Origin: Candidatus Nitrosopolaris nunavutensis
GTDB lineage: Archaea; Thermoproteota; Nitrososphaeria; Nitrososphaerales; Nitrososphaeraceae
DNA length: 19,607 bases
Assembly (NCBI GenBank): GCA_002501855.1
Contig: DAOM01000214.1
Location: 1 to 19,607 of the forward strand
Direction: 5' to 3'
A model generated the notes under the pieces. The model saw nothing but the letters and a program-made list of their open reading frames with translations. It ran no database searches and was not told the DNA's origin. The position numbers and the translations under genes are program-made. Positions 1 through 5,199 of the stretch are shown one piece after another (the stretch's first letter is position 1; every line of letters starts with the position of its first letter).

Positions 1-34
1 ATTATATCCATTTGTTATTACACTCCAAGACTGG

Positions 35-81
35 AGTGTCAACTATGTTAGGAAGCTAAAATGTCAACCATGTGTGGAAGC
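35..81. repeat. Imperfect 22-bp direct repeat (25-bp offset) inside a receiver-domain gene
   Basis: Bases 35-56 and 60-81 match at 18 of 22 positions. Both copies read GTCAAC, then ATGT, then GGAAGC. The 25-bp offset is not a multiple of three, so the duplication shifts the reading frame. Read in their own frames the copies encode VSTMLGS and MSTMCGS. This explains why the receiver domain downstream lacks its first strand and acidic pair. Confidence 0.6.
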
Positions 82-351
82 AGCACAGCTAATGAAGCAA
101 TGGACGATTATGAGAAATATAGACCTGACTTTGTCATAATCGATTATAAACTGCCTGGAAAAAAGAATGGATTAGAGGCCGCAAAAGAAATTCTGATGAG
201 TTACCCATCTGGCAGAATCTTAATGCTAACAGCGTTTCATGGCGTAAAGGACGAATTGAAAAAGGACTTTTTCTTCGACGACAAAATGATACAAATTCTG
301 ATAAAACCTGTGAAACTTGCGCGACTAGCCGATATTATTATTCGTAATTAA
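61..351 (+). CDS. Response-regulator receiver domain lacking its N-terminus (probable frameshifted pseudogene)
   Basis: This reads as the C-terminal three quarters of a CheY-like receiver, the domain that takes a phosphate from a histidine kinase. Visible are the phospho-acceptor D28 in VIIDYKLPG, T57 in ILMLTAF and K82 in the KP motif. The first beta strand with the acidic metal-binding pair is missing, and 96 aa is short for a roughly 120-aa domain. Upstream in frame there is a stop at 49-51. The missing part appears to continue in another frame (codons from base 3, reading HLLLHSKTGVSTMLGS, then TAA at 57-59), separated from this piece by the short duplication at 35-81. The TAA lies just before this ATG, so re-initiation on the same mRNA is conceivable. 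Without its acidic pair the fragment should not be phosphorylated normally. Family assignment is secure; pseudogene status is inferred. Confidence 0.7.
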   Translation: MSTMCGSSTANEAMDDYEKYRPDFVIIDYKLPGKKNGLEAAKEILMSYPSGRILMLTAFHGVKDELKKDFFFDDKMIQILIKPVKLARLADIIIRN

Positions 352-405
352 GCATCATTGTGCTCTATTTTTCACTCATGTGACACCGATCTAATTTTAA
401 TCCCG

Positions 406-428
406 GTTATGATAGTATATATCATAAC
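406..428. promoter_or_regulatory. Perfect 9-bp inverted repeat at the start of a small gene (candidate operator)
   Basis: GTTATGATA (406-414), a 5-bp spacer and TATCATAAC (420-428) form a perfect palindrome ending 2 bp before the ATG at 431. A TATA-like stretch (TAATTTTAA, 392-400) lies about 33 bp upstream of the ATG, so the palindrome covers the expected transcription start. That is a typical place for an archaeal repressor to block the polymerase. Binding itself is inferred. Confidence 0.5.
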
Positions 429-430
429 AG

Positions 431-622
431 ATGTTTATCGTAAAGAAGCTAAGCAAGAACGGCGTCTGGAATGCCATTAGTCTTATAGATCAAAACGGGT
501 CGTTCAGAGGCGAAGCAAAGTTCGATTCTAAGAAAGAGGCATTAGATTACCTTCTTGAATACAAGCGAAGAATGAAACACCAACAACAGGACCTCGAAGT
601 CTTTTCTGAACCCTTGAAATAG
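431..622 (+). CDS. 63-aa microprotein, unknown function
   Basis: Not recognised with confidence. The order of residues suggests a short beta-beta-beta-alpha fold: FIVKKL, a strand around VWNAISLID, a third around GEAKFD, then a charged helix (SKKEALDYLLEYKRRM) and a polar tail. The layout loosely resembles small DUF2188-like proteins, but only by inference. There is no signal peptide, membrane segment or metal motif. The gene stands alone on the plus strand with a TATA-like element near 392-400 and a perfect palindrome directly in front of the ATG. It is therefore probably a leaderless, tightly controlled transcript. The organised promoter supports a real gene despite its size. Confidence 0.5.
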   Translation: MFIVKKLSKNGVWNAISLIDQNGSFRGEAKFDSKKEALDYLLEYKRRMKHQQQDLEVFSEPLK

Positions 623-759
623 TGTTGTCGTATATCTATATCTACGCTGCTTGTTGTTTTCATTACCAAAATGGATCTCCTGTCGACGGAGAGATTAGAT
701 CATTAAGTAGGCCATAATTATGCGATAACCTTTTACGGCATAATGTCGTATAGTTCATT

Positions 760-945
760 ATGTATGCGAATTTCTGTTACCTGTGTAACACCGAAAAGCT
801 TACGAGGCCATGTTCGAATTGTGGCAAGCCTACATGCAAAGACTGTATGAAGAGCTTTCCCTTCTCTACTAGCGTCTGTTTAGAGTGTGCATCCGGCGTC
901 AAAACCAGGCTGGCCGGTATTAGAGGTGACGAAGAGATTTTCTAA
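760..945 (+). CDS. Small double zinc-finger protein (four CxxC knuckles)
   Basis: This 61-aa protein is dominated by four CxxC pairs: C6/C9, C18/C21, C26/C29 and C40/C43. Eight cysteines in this order can bind two zinc ions, probably in a cross-brace or tandem treble-clef arrangement like B-box or LIM knuckles. The short tail after residue 45 is polar and lacks any catalytic motif. Such proteins usually act as protein- or nucleic-acid-binding adaptors; the partner cannot be told from sequence. The gene is monocistronic, with a weak TATA-like TTTTAC near 731-736 and T-rich sequence after the stop. It converges with a winged-helix gene on the minus strand. The fold class is likely; the function is unknown. 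Confidence 0.65.
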   Translation: MYANFCYLCNTEKLTRPCSNCGKPTCKDCMKSFPFSTSVCLECASGVKTRLAGIRGDEEIF

Positions 946-1193
946 TCTTTACTTTATTGTTATTTTCATCATTTGGTTGTCTTTAGACGGCGCCCTTCCT
1001 TCTTGATTAATCATACATCCTACAACACAACAACTCTCCTTGTTGTTCATTCGGATGGCGTGCCTGCTTGTTCAATAATCTTAATCAATAATCATGTTCA
1101 AAATATCTATGTCTTTAATACAATTATTTAAGTACCGGTTTTTACCAAAATATCATGTAGATTATACGATTGACAACAGCAAACTGTTCGGGA
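946..1193. other. Non-coding gap between convergent genes with one hairpin
   Basis: The only structure I see is a perfect 7-bp stem, ACAACAA (1027-1033) and TTGTTGT (1040-1046), with a 6-nt loop. No T-tract follows it on either strand, so it is not a clear terminator. No reading frame or RNA gene was recognised. Confidence 0.3.
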
Positions 1194-1451
1194 TCATATC
1201 TGTTGATGAGTATCAGATACAACAGACACAACTTGGTAAAAAAATTCGACCCTGTCGACACCAAAACCTCTGATTCTTTTAATTCTACCTTCTTTCGTCA
1301 GACGTGTAATGGCGTATCGGACTTCATATCTACTTCCAATTTCCCGCTCAAGCTGCTTGCCCGTAACTTTGCCGCTATTGTTTCGGACAATAGAGTAAAC
1401 TAATTCTGTGCAGTCGTACTTGGAATTTTTACCGAGCTGAATCGAAGTCAT
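1194..1451 (-). CDS. Small winged-helix DNA-binding protein
   Basis: This 85-aa protein has the pattern of one winged helix-turn-helix domain. A helix at about residues 14-24 is followed by the turn GKVTGKQLEREIG, a recognition helix (YEVRYAITRLTKEGRI, about 43-58) and a basic wing (KRIRGFGVDRVEFFYQV). It is probably a transcription regulator binding DNA as a dimer. The ATG at 1451 is supported by a TATA-like TTTTAA about 27 nt upstream on the minus strand. That box is enclosed by a perfect 7-bp inverted repeat, as expected for an autoregulated gene. An ORF on the opposite strand here has no recognisable features. The HIT gene lies upstream on the same strand, 154 bp away. Confidence 0.6.
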   Translation of the reverse strand: MTSIQLGKNSKYDCTELVYSIVRNNSGKVTGKQLEREIGSRYEVRYAITRLTKEGRIKRIRGFGVDRVEFFYQVVSVVSDTHQQI

Positions 1452-1468
1452 CTAATTTACCAGTAGAT

Positions 1469-1494
1469 TTAGCCTTAAAAGTAATCGAGGCTAA
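1469..1494 (-). promoter_or_regulatory. Promoter of the winged-helix gene, TATA box framed by a 7-12-7 inverted repeat
   Basis: TTAGCCT (1469-1475) and AGGCTAA (1488-1494) are perfect inverted copies with a 12-bp spacer. The left arm and the spacer contain the TATA-like element, TTTTAA on the minus strand, about 27 nt from the ATG at 1451. A protein bound to both arms would cover the TATA box. Autoregulation by the downstream gene product is inferred. Confidence 0.5.
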
Positions 1495-1605
1495 CTTTTT
1501 TTACTTCTTGTGAAGAAGCGTGCACAGACGGACACATATGCTCTCATTATCAAAACAAGTCTATAGTATTTCTAGAGATGCCCGCAGATAGCAGAATAAT
1601 ATTGG

Positions 1606-2055
1606 TTAAATTAATTCTTTATTAACTAAAGTGGGATTCAGAAATCGTTTGATCCCATCAGCAATCTTGAAGAGTTCTTCGTGTGAAGCCACACGTCTCA
1701 TCGGCCATCGGCCGTTAGGGCTGTCATCATTGAACCTCGGGATAATATGAACATGTACATGTGGGACAATTTGATTTGCCGCTTTGCCATTATTTTGACC
1801 CACATTGAAGCCATCTGCTTTTACAGTTGGTACAATCGCCCTGGCTATAATGGGCACGAGTGAATATAATCTTCCGACTTCCCTCTCTGGCATTAAGAGC
1901 AAATTATCGTAGTGGTTTTTTGGAATAATCAGAGTGTGTCCTCTACTTATTGGATACTTGTCCATCAATACCAAAAAATTGTCATCTTCGTAGACGTTAA
2001 CAAAAGGCAATCTCTTTTTAACTATGTCGCAGAAGATACACGAACTCTTGCCCAA
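1606..2055 (-). CDS. HIT-family nucleotide hydrolase/transferase
   Basis: Histidine-triad proteins hydrolyse or transfer nucleotidyl groups, for example AMP from adenosine phosphoramidates or dinucleotide polyphosphates. With the TTG start at 2055 the protein is 149 aa, normal for the family. It opens with the zinc-type pair C6/C9 (CIFC) and has H48 in PKNHYDN. The triad H99-V-H101-V-H103 sits in PHVHVHIIPR, the middle histidine region forming the nucleotidyl intermediate. The frame stays open to 2280, but that extension has no HIT similarity, contains a strong TATA-like run (2081-2094) and runs across the start of the divergent UbiA gene. I therefore prefer the short form. The family is certain; the exact start is probable. 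Confidence 0.9.
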   Translation of the reverse strand: MGKSSCIFCDIVKKRLPFVNVYEDDNFLVLMDKYPISRGHTLIIPKNHYDNLLLMPEREVGRLYSLVPIIARAIVPTVKADGFNVGQNNGKAANQIVPHVHVHIIPRFNDDSPNGRWPMRRVASHEELFKIADGIKRFLNPTLVNKELI

Positions 2056-2080
2056 TTCAGTCTCTAGCCGTACTAAACTT

Positions 2081-2094
2081 TTAATATATTTATA
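2081..2094 (-). promoter_or_regulatory. TATA-like promoter of the HIT gene
   Basis: On the minus strand this reads TATAAATATATTAA. Its core lies about 29-35 nt before the proposed TTG start at 2055. This location argues against starting the HIT protein at 2280. Confidence 0.5.
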
Positions 2095-2182
2095 GTTTAG
2101 ACACAAAATCCAAACACTCTTTTCAAGTCCATTTTTTTGCTTGACTATATGTTCAGTACACTCGAAAATACAATTTGAGCCC

Positions 2183-2190
2183 TTAAATAA
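2183..2190 (+). promoter_or_regulatory. TATA-like promoter of the UbiA gene
   Basis: TTAAATAA lies about 26 nt upstream of the ATG at 2213. This predicts a leaderless transcript and supports that ATG over the earlier in-frame start at 2141. Confidence 0.45.
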
Positions 2191-2212
2191 TAGTCTGCGA
2201 TCCTTACCCAAA

Positions 2213-3091
2213 ATGATAAGAACTTGGCTGCGGGCTATAAGATTAAGATTTCTATCAGCATCTGTGATCGCAGTCAGCAATGGTATAGCACTTGCTTTCT
2301 GGAAAAATAAACAGATTGACTTATCAGACGCGATTCTAACATTTGCTGGAGTTATTTGCCTTCACGCAAGTATAGACTTGTTGAATGACTATTGGGATTA
2401 CAAGCGAGGTATAGACACAGCAACACGGAGGACAAAGTTTAGTGGTGGAACAGGAGTACTACCAGAAAAACTTTTAAAACCGGGTAACGTTTATTCCGTT
2501 GGCCTTATTTTTCTCCTAATCGGGACTCTAATAGGGATGTACTTTGTGGTAATAAGAGGCATTATGATTGCTTTGCTCCTTGGATTCGCTATATTAGCGA
2601 TATATTTTTATTCAACAAGTATCGTGAACCTCGGCTTAGGGGAGGCTTTTGTTGCAATCAAAGGCACTCTTATTGTAGTCGGATCTTACTATGTCCAAAC
2701 GTCGTCGATCGGAGTTGGTGTGGTCTATGTCGGTATTATAATTGGCATCTTATCGGCATCGGTCTTATTTGTAAATTCCTTTCCCGACTATCAAGCTGAC
2801 CGTTCACGAGGAAGACGAACTTTAGTTATATTGTTGGGAAGGCAGAGAGCTGTAAAAATTTTCCCATGGATGATTCTCTGTACCTATGTTCTAATCATAG
2901 CGGGAATATTTCTGGGTTACTTAAAAATATATTCTCTTGCCTCCCTTCTATCAGCGCCATTTGCTGTAAGTGCAATTAAACGGATCAGCAAATCCTACCA
3001 AGATGTTGAGAAATTAGTACCGGTCATGGGTGCAACTGTGGCTTACTCTCGAGTCACGGGTATAGTTTTGGCAGCAAGTTTGTTTATCTAA
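2213..3091 (+). CDS. UbiA-family polyprenyltransferase, MenA-like
   Basis: Membrane enzymes of this family attach a polyprenyl chain to an aromatic or polar acceptor. The 292-aa protein has several hydrophobic segments typical of UbiA. Two Asp-rich motifs are present: N58-D59-Y-W-D62 running into the KRGID stretch, and PDYQADRSRG near D192/D196, which bind the Mg-diphosphate of the prenyl donor. The FSGGTGVLP stretch after the first motif resembles MenA (1,4-dihydroxy-2-naphthoate prenyltransferase). That fits a menaquinone-type respiratory quinone, but lipid or heme prenylation cannot be excluded. I chose the ATG at 2213 because the basic start MIRTWLRAIRLRF leads directly into the first membrane helix and a TATA-like box lies 26 nt upstream. 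The gene is divergent from HIT. The family is secure and the acceptor inferred. Confidence 0.88.
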   Translation: MIRTWLRAIRLRFLSASVIAVSNGIALAFWKNKQIDLSDAILTFAGVICLHASIDLLNDYWDYKRGIDTATRRTKFSGGTGVLPEKLLKPGNVYSVGLIFLLIGTLIGMYFVVIRGIMIALLLGFAILAIYFYSTSIVNLGLGEAFVAIKGTLIVVGSYYVQTSSIGVGVVYVGIIIGILSASVLFVNSFPDYQADRSRGRRTLVILLGRQRAVKIFPWMILCTYVLIIAGIFLGYLKIYSLASLLSAPFAVSAIKRISKSYQDVEKLVPVMGATVAYSRVTGIVLAASLFI

Positions 3092-3149
3092 ATCATGCAC
3101 AAAGTTAGAGTCAACAGTAGTGAATCTAGGCCCATTGTTGATGATTTCT

Positions 3150-3436
3150 TTACCTGTTTTTCGCTATTCCCCAAGCTATCACGACTCCTATAACACAGAA
3201 GGCACCGACAAGCCACCATATTTGTACATGTCTGACTATATCAGCAAGAGATCCAGCTAACACGTTAAACAGATCACTACGAAGACTAAATTACTGTAGG
3301 TCAAAACATTTTGACTGAATATTCTGAACAAAAAGTTTAGAGCATAGTTGACAGACTTGATGATATTTCCCTCTAATCCTACCGGATTGGTATTCCCTAA
3401 AAGTTCAAATAAATTGCATTCGTGTTTCGAAGGTTT
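3150..3436 (-). pseudogene. Possible decayed membrane-protein gene
   Basis: On the minus strand two hydrophobic reading frames follow one another without any ATG. One is open from the zinc-ribbon stop down to 3257 and ends with YSNLVFVVICLTC. The other is open from 3293 to a stop at 3150-3152 and reads VLAGSLADIVRHVQ, then a membrane-like WWLVGAFCVIGVVIAWGIAKNR. A frameshift around 3260-3290 would join them into the end of a multi-pass protein, with a look of a transporter tail. A separate GTG-started 37-aa single-span peptide (3150-3263) is the alternative. The evidence is only hydrophobicity and frame continuity. Confidence 0.3.
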
Positions 3437-3439
3437 AAT

Positions 3440-3637
3440 CTAATGCTGCTTTTCCAAGTCGATTGTGAACTCAGAAGGATTAAGCGCATTCCCACATATC
3501 CTACATCGACCATTAGTAGGTCGCAAAACATCCTTTATTGATTTCAAACTTATTATTTTGTTGATGACGGATCCGCATTTTCCACAAACAATCTCTATAG
3601 ATGGATAAGACAAGATAAATAATATCGTATATATCAT
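3440..3637 (-). CDS. Small zinc-ribbon protein
   Basis: The conserved-looking core is IEIVCGKCGSVI, a linker SLKSIKDVLRP and CRICGNALNPSEFTIDL. Counted from the ATG at 3637, C18/C21 and C45/C48 would bind one zinc as a rubredoxin-like ribbon. No enzyme motif is seen. Small ribbons of this kind occur as nucleic-acid- or protein-binding adaptors. The start is uncertain: the frame is open from a TTG at 3652, an ATG at 3637 and another TTG just before the YPSIEIV stretch. The hydrophobic first residues would be unusual for a ribbon, so a later start is possible. The metal fold is likely; the role is unknown. Confidence 0.55.
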   Translation of the reverse strand: MIYTILFILSYPSIEIVCGKCGSVINKIISLKSIKDVLRPTNGRCRICGNALNPSEFTIDLEKQH

Positions 3638-3654
3638 TTGATAGAATATCAAAT

Positions 3655-3902
3655 TTTACGTCAAGATGGATTGACCAAATCAGTAATAATAGTTTTTAAC
3701 GGCTAAGTACAGTGAAATTATTTTGATACGTCTGTTGTACAAAATCTTCTTATGGTTTGTTACCAGATTACGAAAAACTCACTTCGCGGATATACAAGGC
3801 TCATGATAATAAATAATATATCTGAAAGAGACCAATAACGCTGATAAGGATGTGCATAGTCTAAAGAATAAATAAATACACTAGTAAACTCCCATAACTG
3901 GG
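3655..3902. other. Gap holding the YHS gene promoter
   Basis: The stretch separates the zinc ribbon (minus) from the YHS gene (plus). Apart from AATAAATAAATAC at 3867-3879, about 29 nt before the ATG at 3903, I see no gene or repeat in it. Confidence 0.35.
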
Positions 3903-4040
3903 ATGCCTGTCGATCCAGTTTGCGGAATAGAAATGGATGAAAAACTTGCGACAACCTATAAACACCGGGGTAAGGACTACTATTTCTGCTCTGAAGGCTG
4001 CAAAAAGATCTTTAGTAGAAAGCCGGGCAAATATACTTGA
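3903..4040 (+). CDS. YHS-domain metal-binding microprotein
   Basis: This 45-aa protein is essentially one YHS domain. It begins MPVDPVCGIEMDE, continues with TYKHRGKDYYFCSEGCKKIF and ends at PGKYT. The cysteines C7, C29 and C33 match the positions by which YHS/TRASH-like domains bind metals such as copper. The domain is often found on copper ATPases, other metal transporters and metal regulators. Here it stands alone and could be a small metal chaperone or sensor partner. A TATA-like run at 3867-3879 predicts a leaderless transcript from this ATG. No metal transporter is seen nearby. The domain call is strong and the metal is inferred. Confidence 0.8.
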   Translation: MPVDPVCGIEMDEKLATTYKHRGKDYYFCSEGCKKIFSRKPGKYT

Positions 4041-4316
4041 CCAGCGGAAAATATTGTCTCCTTTTCCTATGAATCAAACTATTTTCAATGTGTTATGACT
4101 GTTGTTGTGATCAGTCCTGAGATCAAGATATACCAAGTTTTTGCATCGTGTGTCCATTTTTGGTTATTCGTCCTTGCCTTAAAAATAACTGATGCATGAT
4201 TATTTCATCTGGCCGCTACTGTTTCCGCGAAATCAGAGTCTTGTTTTCTAGCCAATAGAGAATGTACATATCTCGTGGCGAGAACTTTTTCGGAGCATGC
4301 AATGCGTTACTAAAAA
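4041..4316. other. Gap without a recognisable gene
   Basis: No reading frame with protein-family features, no RNA gene and no strong repeat was seen between the YHS gene and the promoter region at 4317. Confidence 0.3.
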
Positions 4317-4343
4317 TTTATAACCAATGAATACATTGTATTC
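4317..4343 (+). promoter_or_regulatory. TATA-like box followed by a perfect 15-bp palindrome
   Basis: TTTATAA lies at 4317-4323. GAATACATTGTATTC (4329-4343) is a perfect palindrome of 7-bp arms around one base. It sits between the box and the expected transcription start near 4346, a good place for a repressor. The gene served is probably the small frame beginning at 4371. Confidence 0.45.
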
Positions 4344-4370
4344 GACATAACAACTAATTGACCATAAACA

Positions 4371-4580
4371 ATGAAACTTAAGGGAATGATTGGAATTCAA
4401 AATAGACCGTCAATGGATAACGCCTTTGAAGGCAAGAATGGAATACTAGGCTTAATAGATCCTCCAGCGGTATTGTATGGTACTACTGAGATTGGCAATA
4501 ACCAAAATATTGCTTACGAATTTACGCCTAAAAGTATCAAGATTACCATTGTTTGTGATGGATCCCGAGTACAGAATTAG
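4371..4580 (+). CDS. 69-aa hypothetical protein
   Basis: Not recognised. The product has no membrane segment, cysteine motif or repeat. It reads as a short mixed alpha/beta polypeptide, with a Gly/Asn-rich first half and a strand-like end (SIKITIVCDGS). Support comes from context: an ATG about 25 nt after the predicted transcription start, a TATA-like box and a palindrome upstream, and the response regulator following 77 bp later on the same strand, so both could share a transcript. The opposite strand has an overlapping open frame of similar length with no better features. Confidence is limited. Confidence 0.4.
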   Translation: MKLKGMIGIQNRPSMDNAFEGKNGILGLIDPPAVLYGTTEIGNNQNIAYEFTPKSIKITIVCDGSRVQN

Positions 4581-4657
4581 GATGCACTGGTCCCGTAGGC
4601 ATGAAGTGCCTGTTACACAAGGCATGCTAGAGCTCATTTGAGGGTTAATGAACAACG

Positions 4658-5026
4658 TTGAAAAGAATATTGATAGTAGAAGATGAATCCGATATTATTT
4701 TTACATTGAAAATAATTTTAGAGCAAAATGGCTTCGTAGTTAGTTCATTCACCGACCCTCTGTTGGCATTATCGAGTTTTAAACCTTATCTGCATGACAT
4801 TTTGCTTGTCGATATTAAATTGCCGAGCATGAGCGGCTTAGAGCTGTATAAGGAGATAAGAAAGATCGATGAAAAGGTTAAGATTTGTTTTCTAACGGCC
4901 AGCGAAATAAATTATGAAGAGCTTAGAAAGGCAGTCTTTCCTTCAATGGAGGATGCCAAATGCTTTATTAGAAAACCAGTTGAGAATGAGGCTTTGCTAA
5001 TGCAATTAAATAACATGCTAGAATAA
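4658..5026 (+). CDS. Single-domain response regulator (CheY-like receiver)
   Basis: This is a complete 122-aa receiver. The acidic pair E8-D9 follows the first strand (RILIVEDE), D52 in LLVDIKLPSMSG is the phospho-acceptor, T80 in CFLTAS is the switch residue and K106 in RKP completes the site. No DNA-binding or enzymatic output domain follows, so the protein probably passes its signal by protein contact, or relays phosphate from a histidine kinase that is not in this window. The start is TTG: an in-frame stop at 4649-4651 lies 9 nt upstream and the nearby ATG at 4648 is out of frame. It is intact, unlike the broken receiver at the start of the window. Confidence 0.9.
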   Translation: MKRILIVEDESDIIFTLKIILEQNGFVVSSFTDPLLALSSFKPYLHDILLVDIKLPSMSGLELYKEIRKIDEKVKICFLTASEINYEELRKAVFPSMEDAKCFIRKPVENEALLMQLNNMLE

Positions 5027-5038
5027 TATGTTCATAGA

Positions 5039-5070
5039 CTGCTTCTGGACCTTGACCTCGACCTGCTTCT
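5039..5070. repeat. Short repeat cluster, three GACCTN units between CTGCTTCT copies
   Basis: GACCTT, GACCTC and GACCTG follow each other at 5048-5065. CTGCTTCT occurs at 5039-5046 and again at 5063-5070. The cluster lies just after the response-regulator stop. It may be chance or a small slipped-strand repeat. Confidence 0.3.
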
Positions 5071-5166
5071 CACAGAGTCTGATAACTAAGTAGTTGAACA
5101 AGCGTTATACATATAATCCAAGCGTCCCATGGATAACGGAAACCGGCCAAACTAGGAATAACCCCA

Positions 5167-5174
5167 TTTTTATA
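5167..5174 (+). promoter_or_regulatory. TATA-like promoter of the dehydrogenase gene
   Basis: TTTTTATA is centred about 29 nt upstream of the ATG at 5200, the usual spacing for a leaderless archaeal transcript. Confidence 0.4.
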
Positions 5175-5199
5175 GCTGATAAGTAAATAGGAAGACTTA

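Noticed and set aside
1170..1403. 77-aa plus-strand frame
   Set aside because: It is antisense to the winged-helix gene, has no domain pattern or promoter, and its Ser/Asn-rich composition is typical of a shadow frame.
1504..1518. Hairpin CTTCTT-GTG-AAGAAG as a terminator
   Set aside because: The T-run precedes it on the plus strand and becomes an A-run on the minus strand, so it does not have terminator order for any neighbouring gene.
3760..3954. 64-aa minus-strand frame
   Set aside because: Its first part is the complement of the YHS gene, which has clear conserved cysteines and a promoter.
4452..4655. 67-aa minus-strand frame
   Set aside because: It lies antisense to the small gene at 4371 and to the leader of the response regulator, and shows no features.
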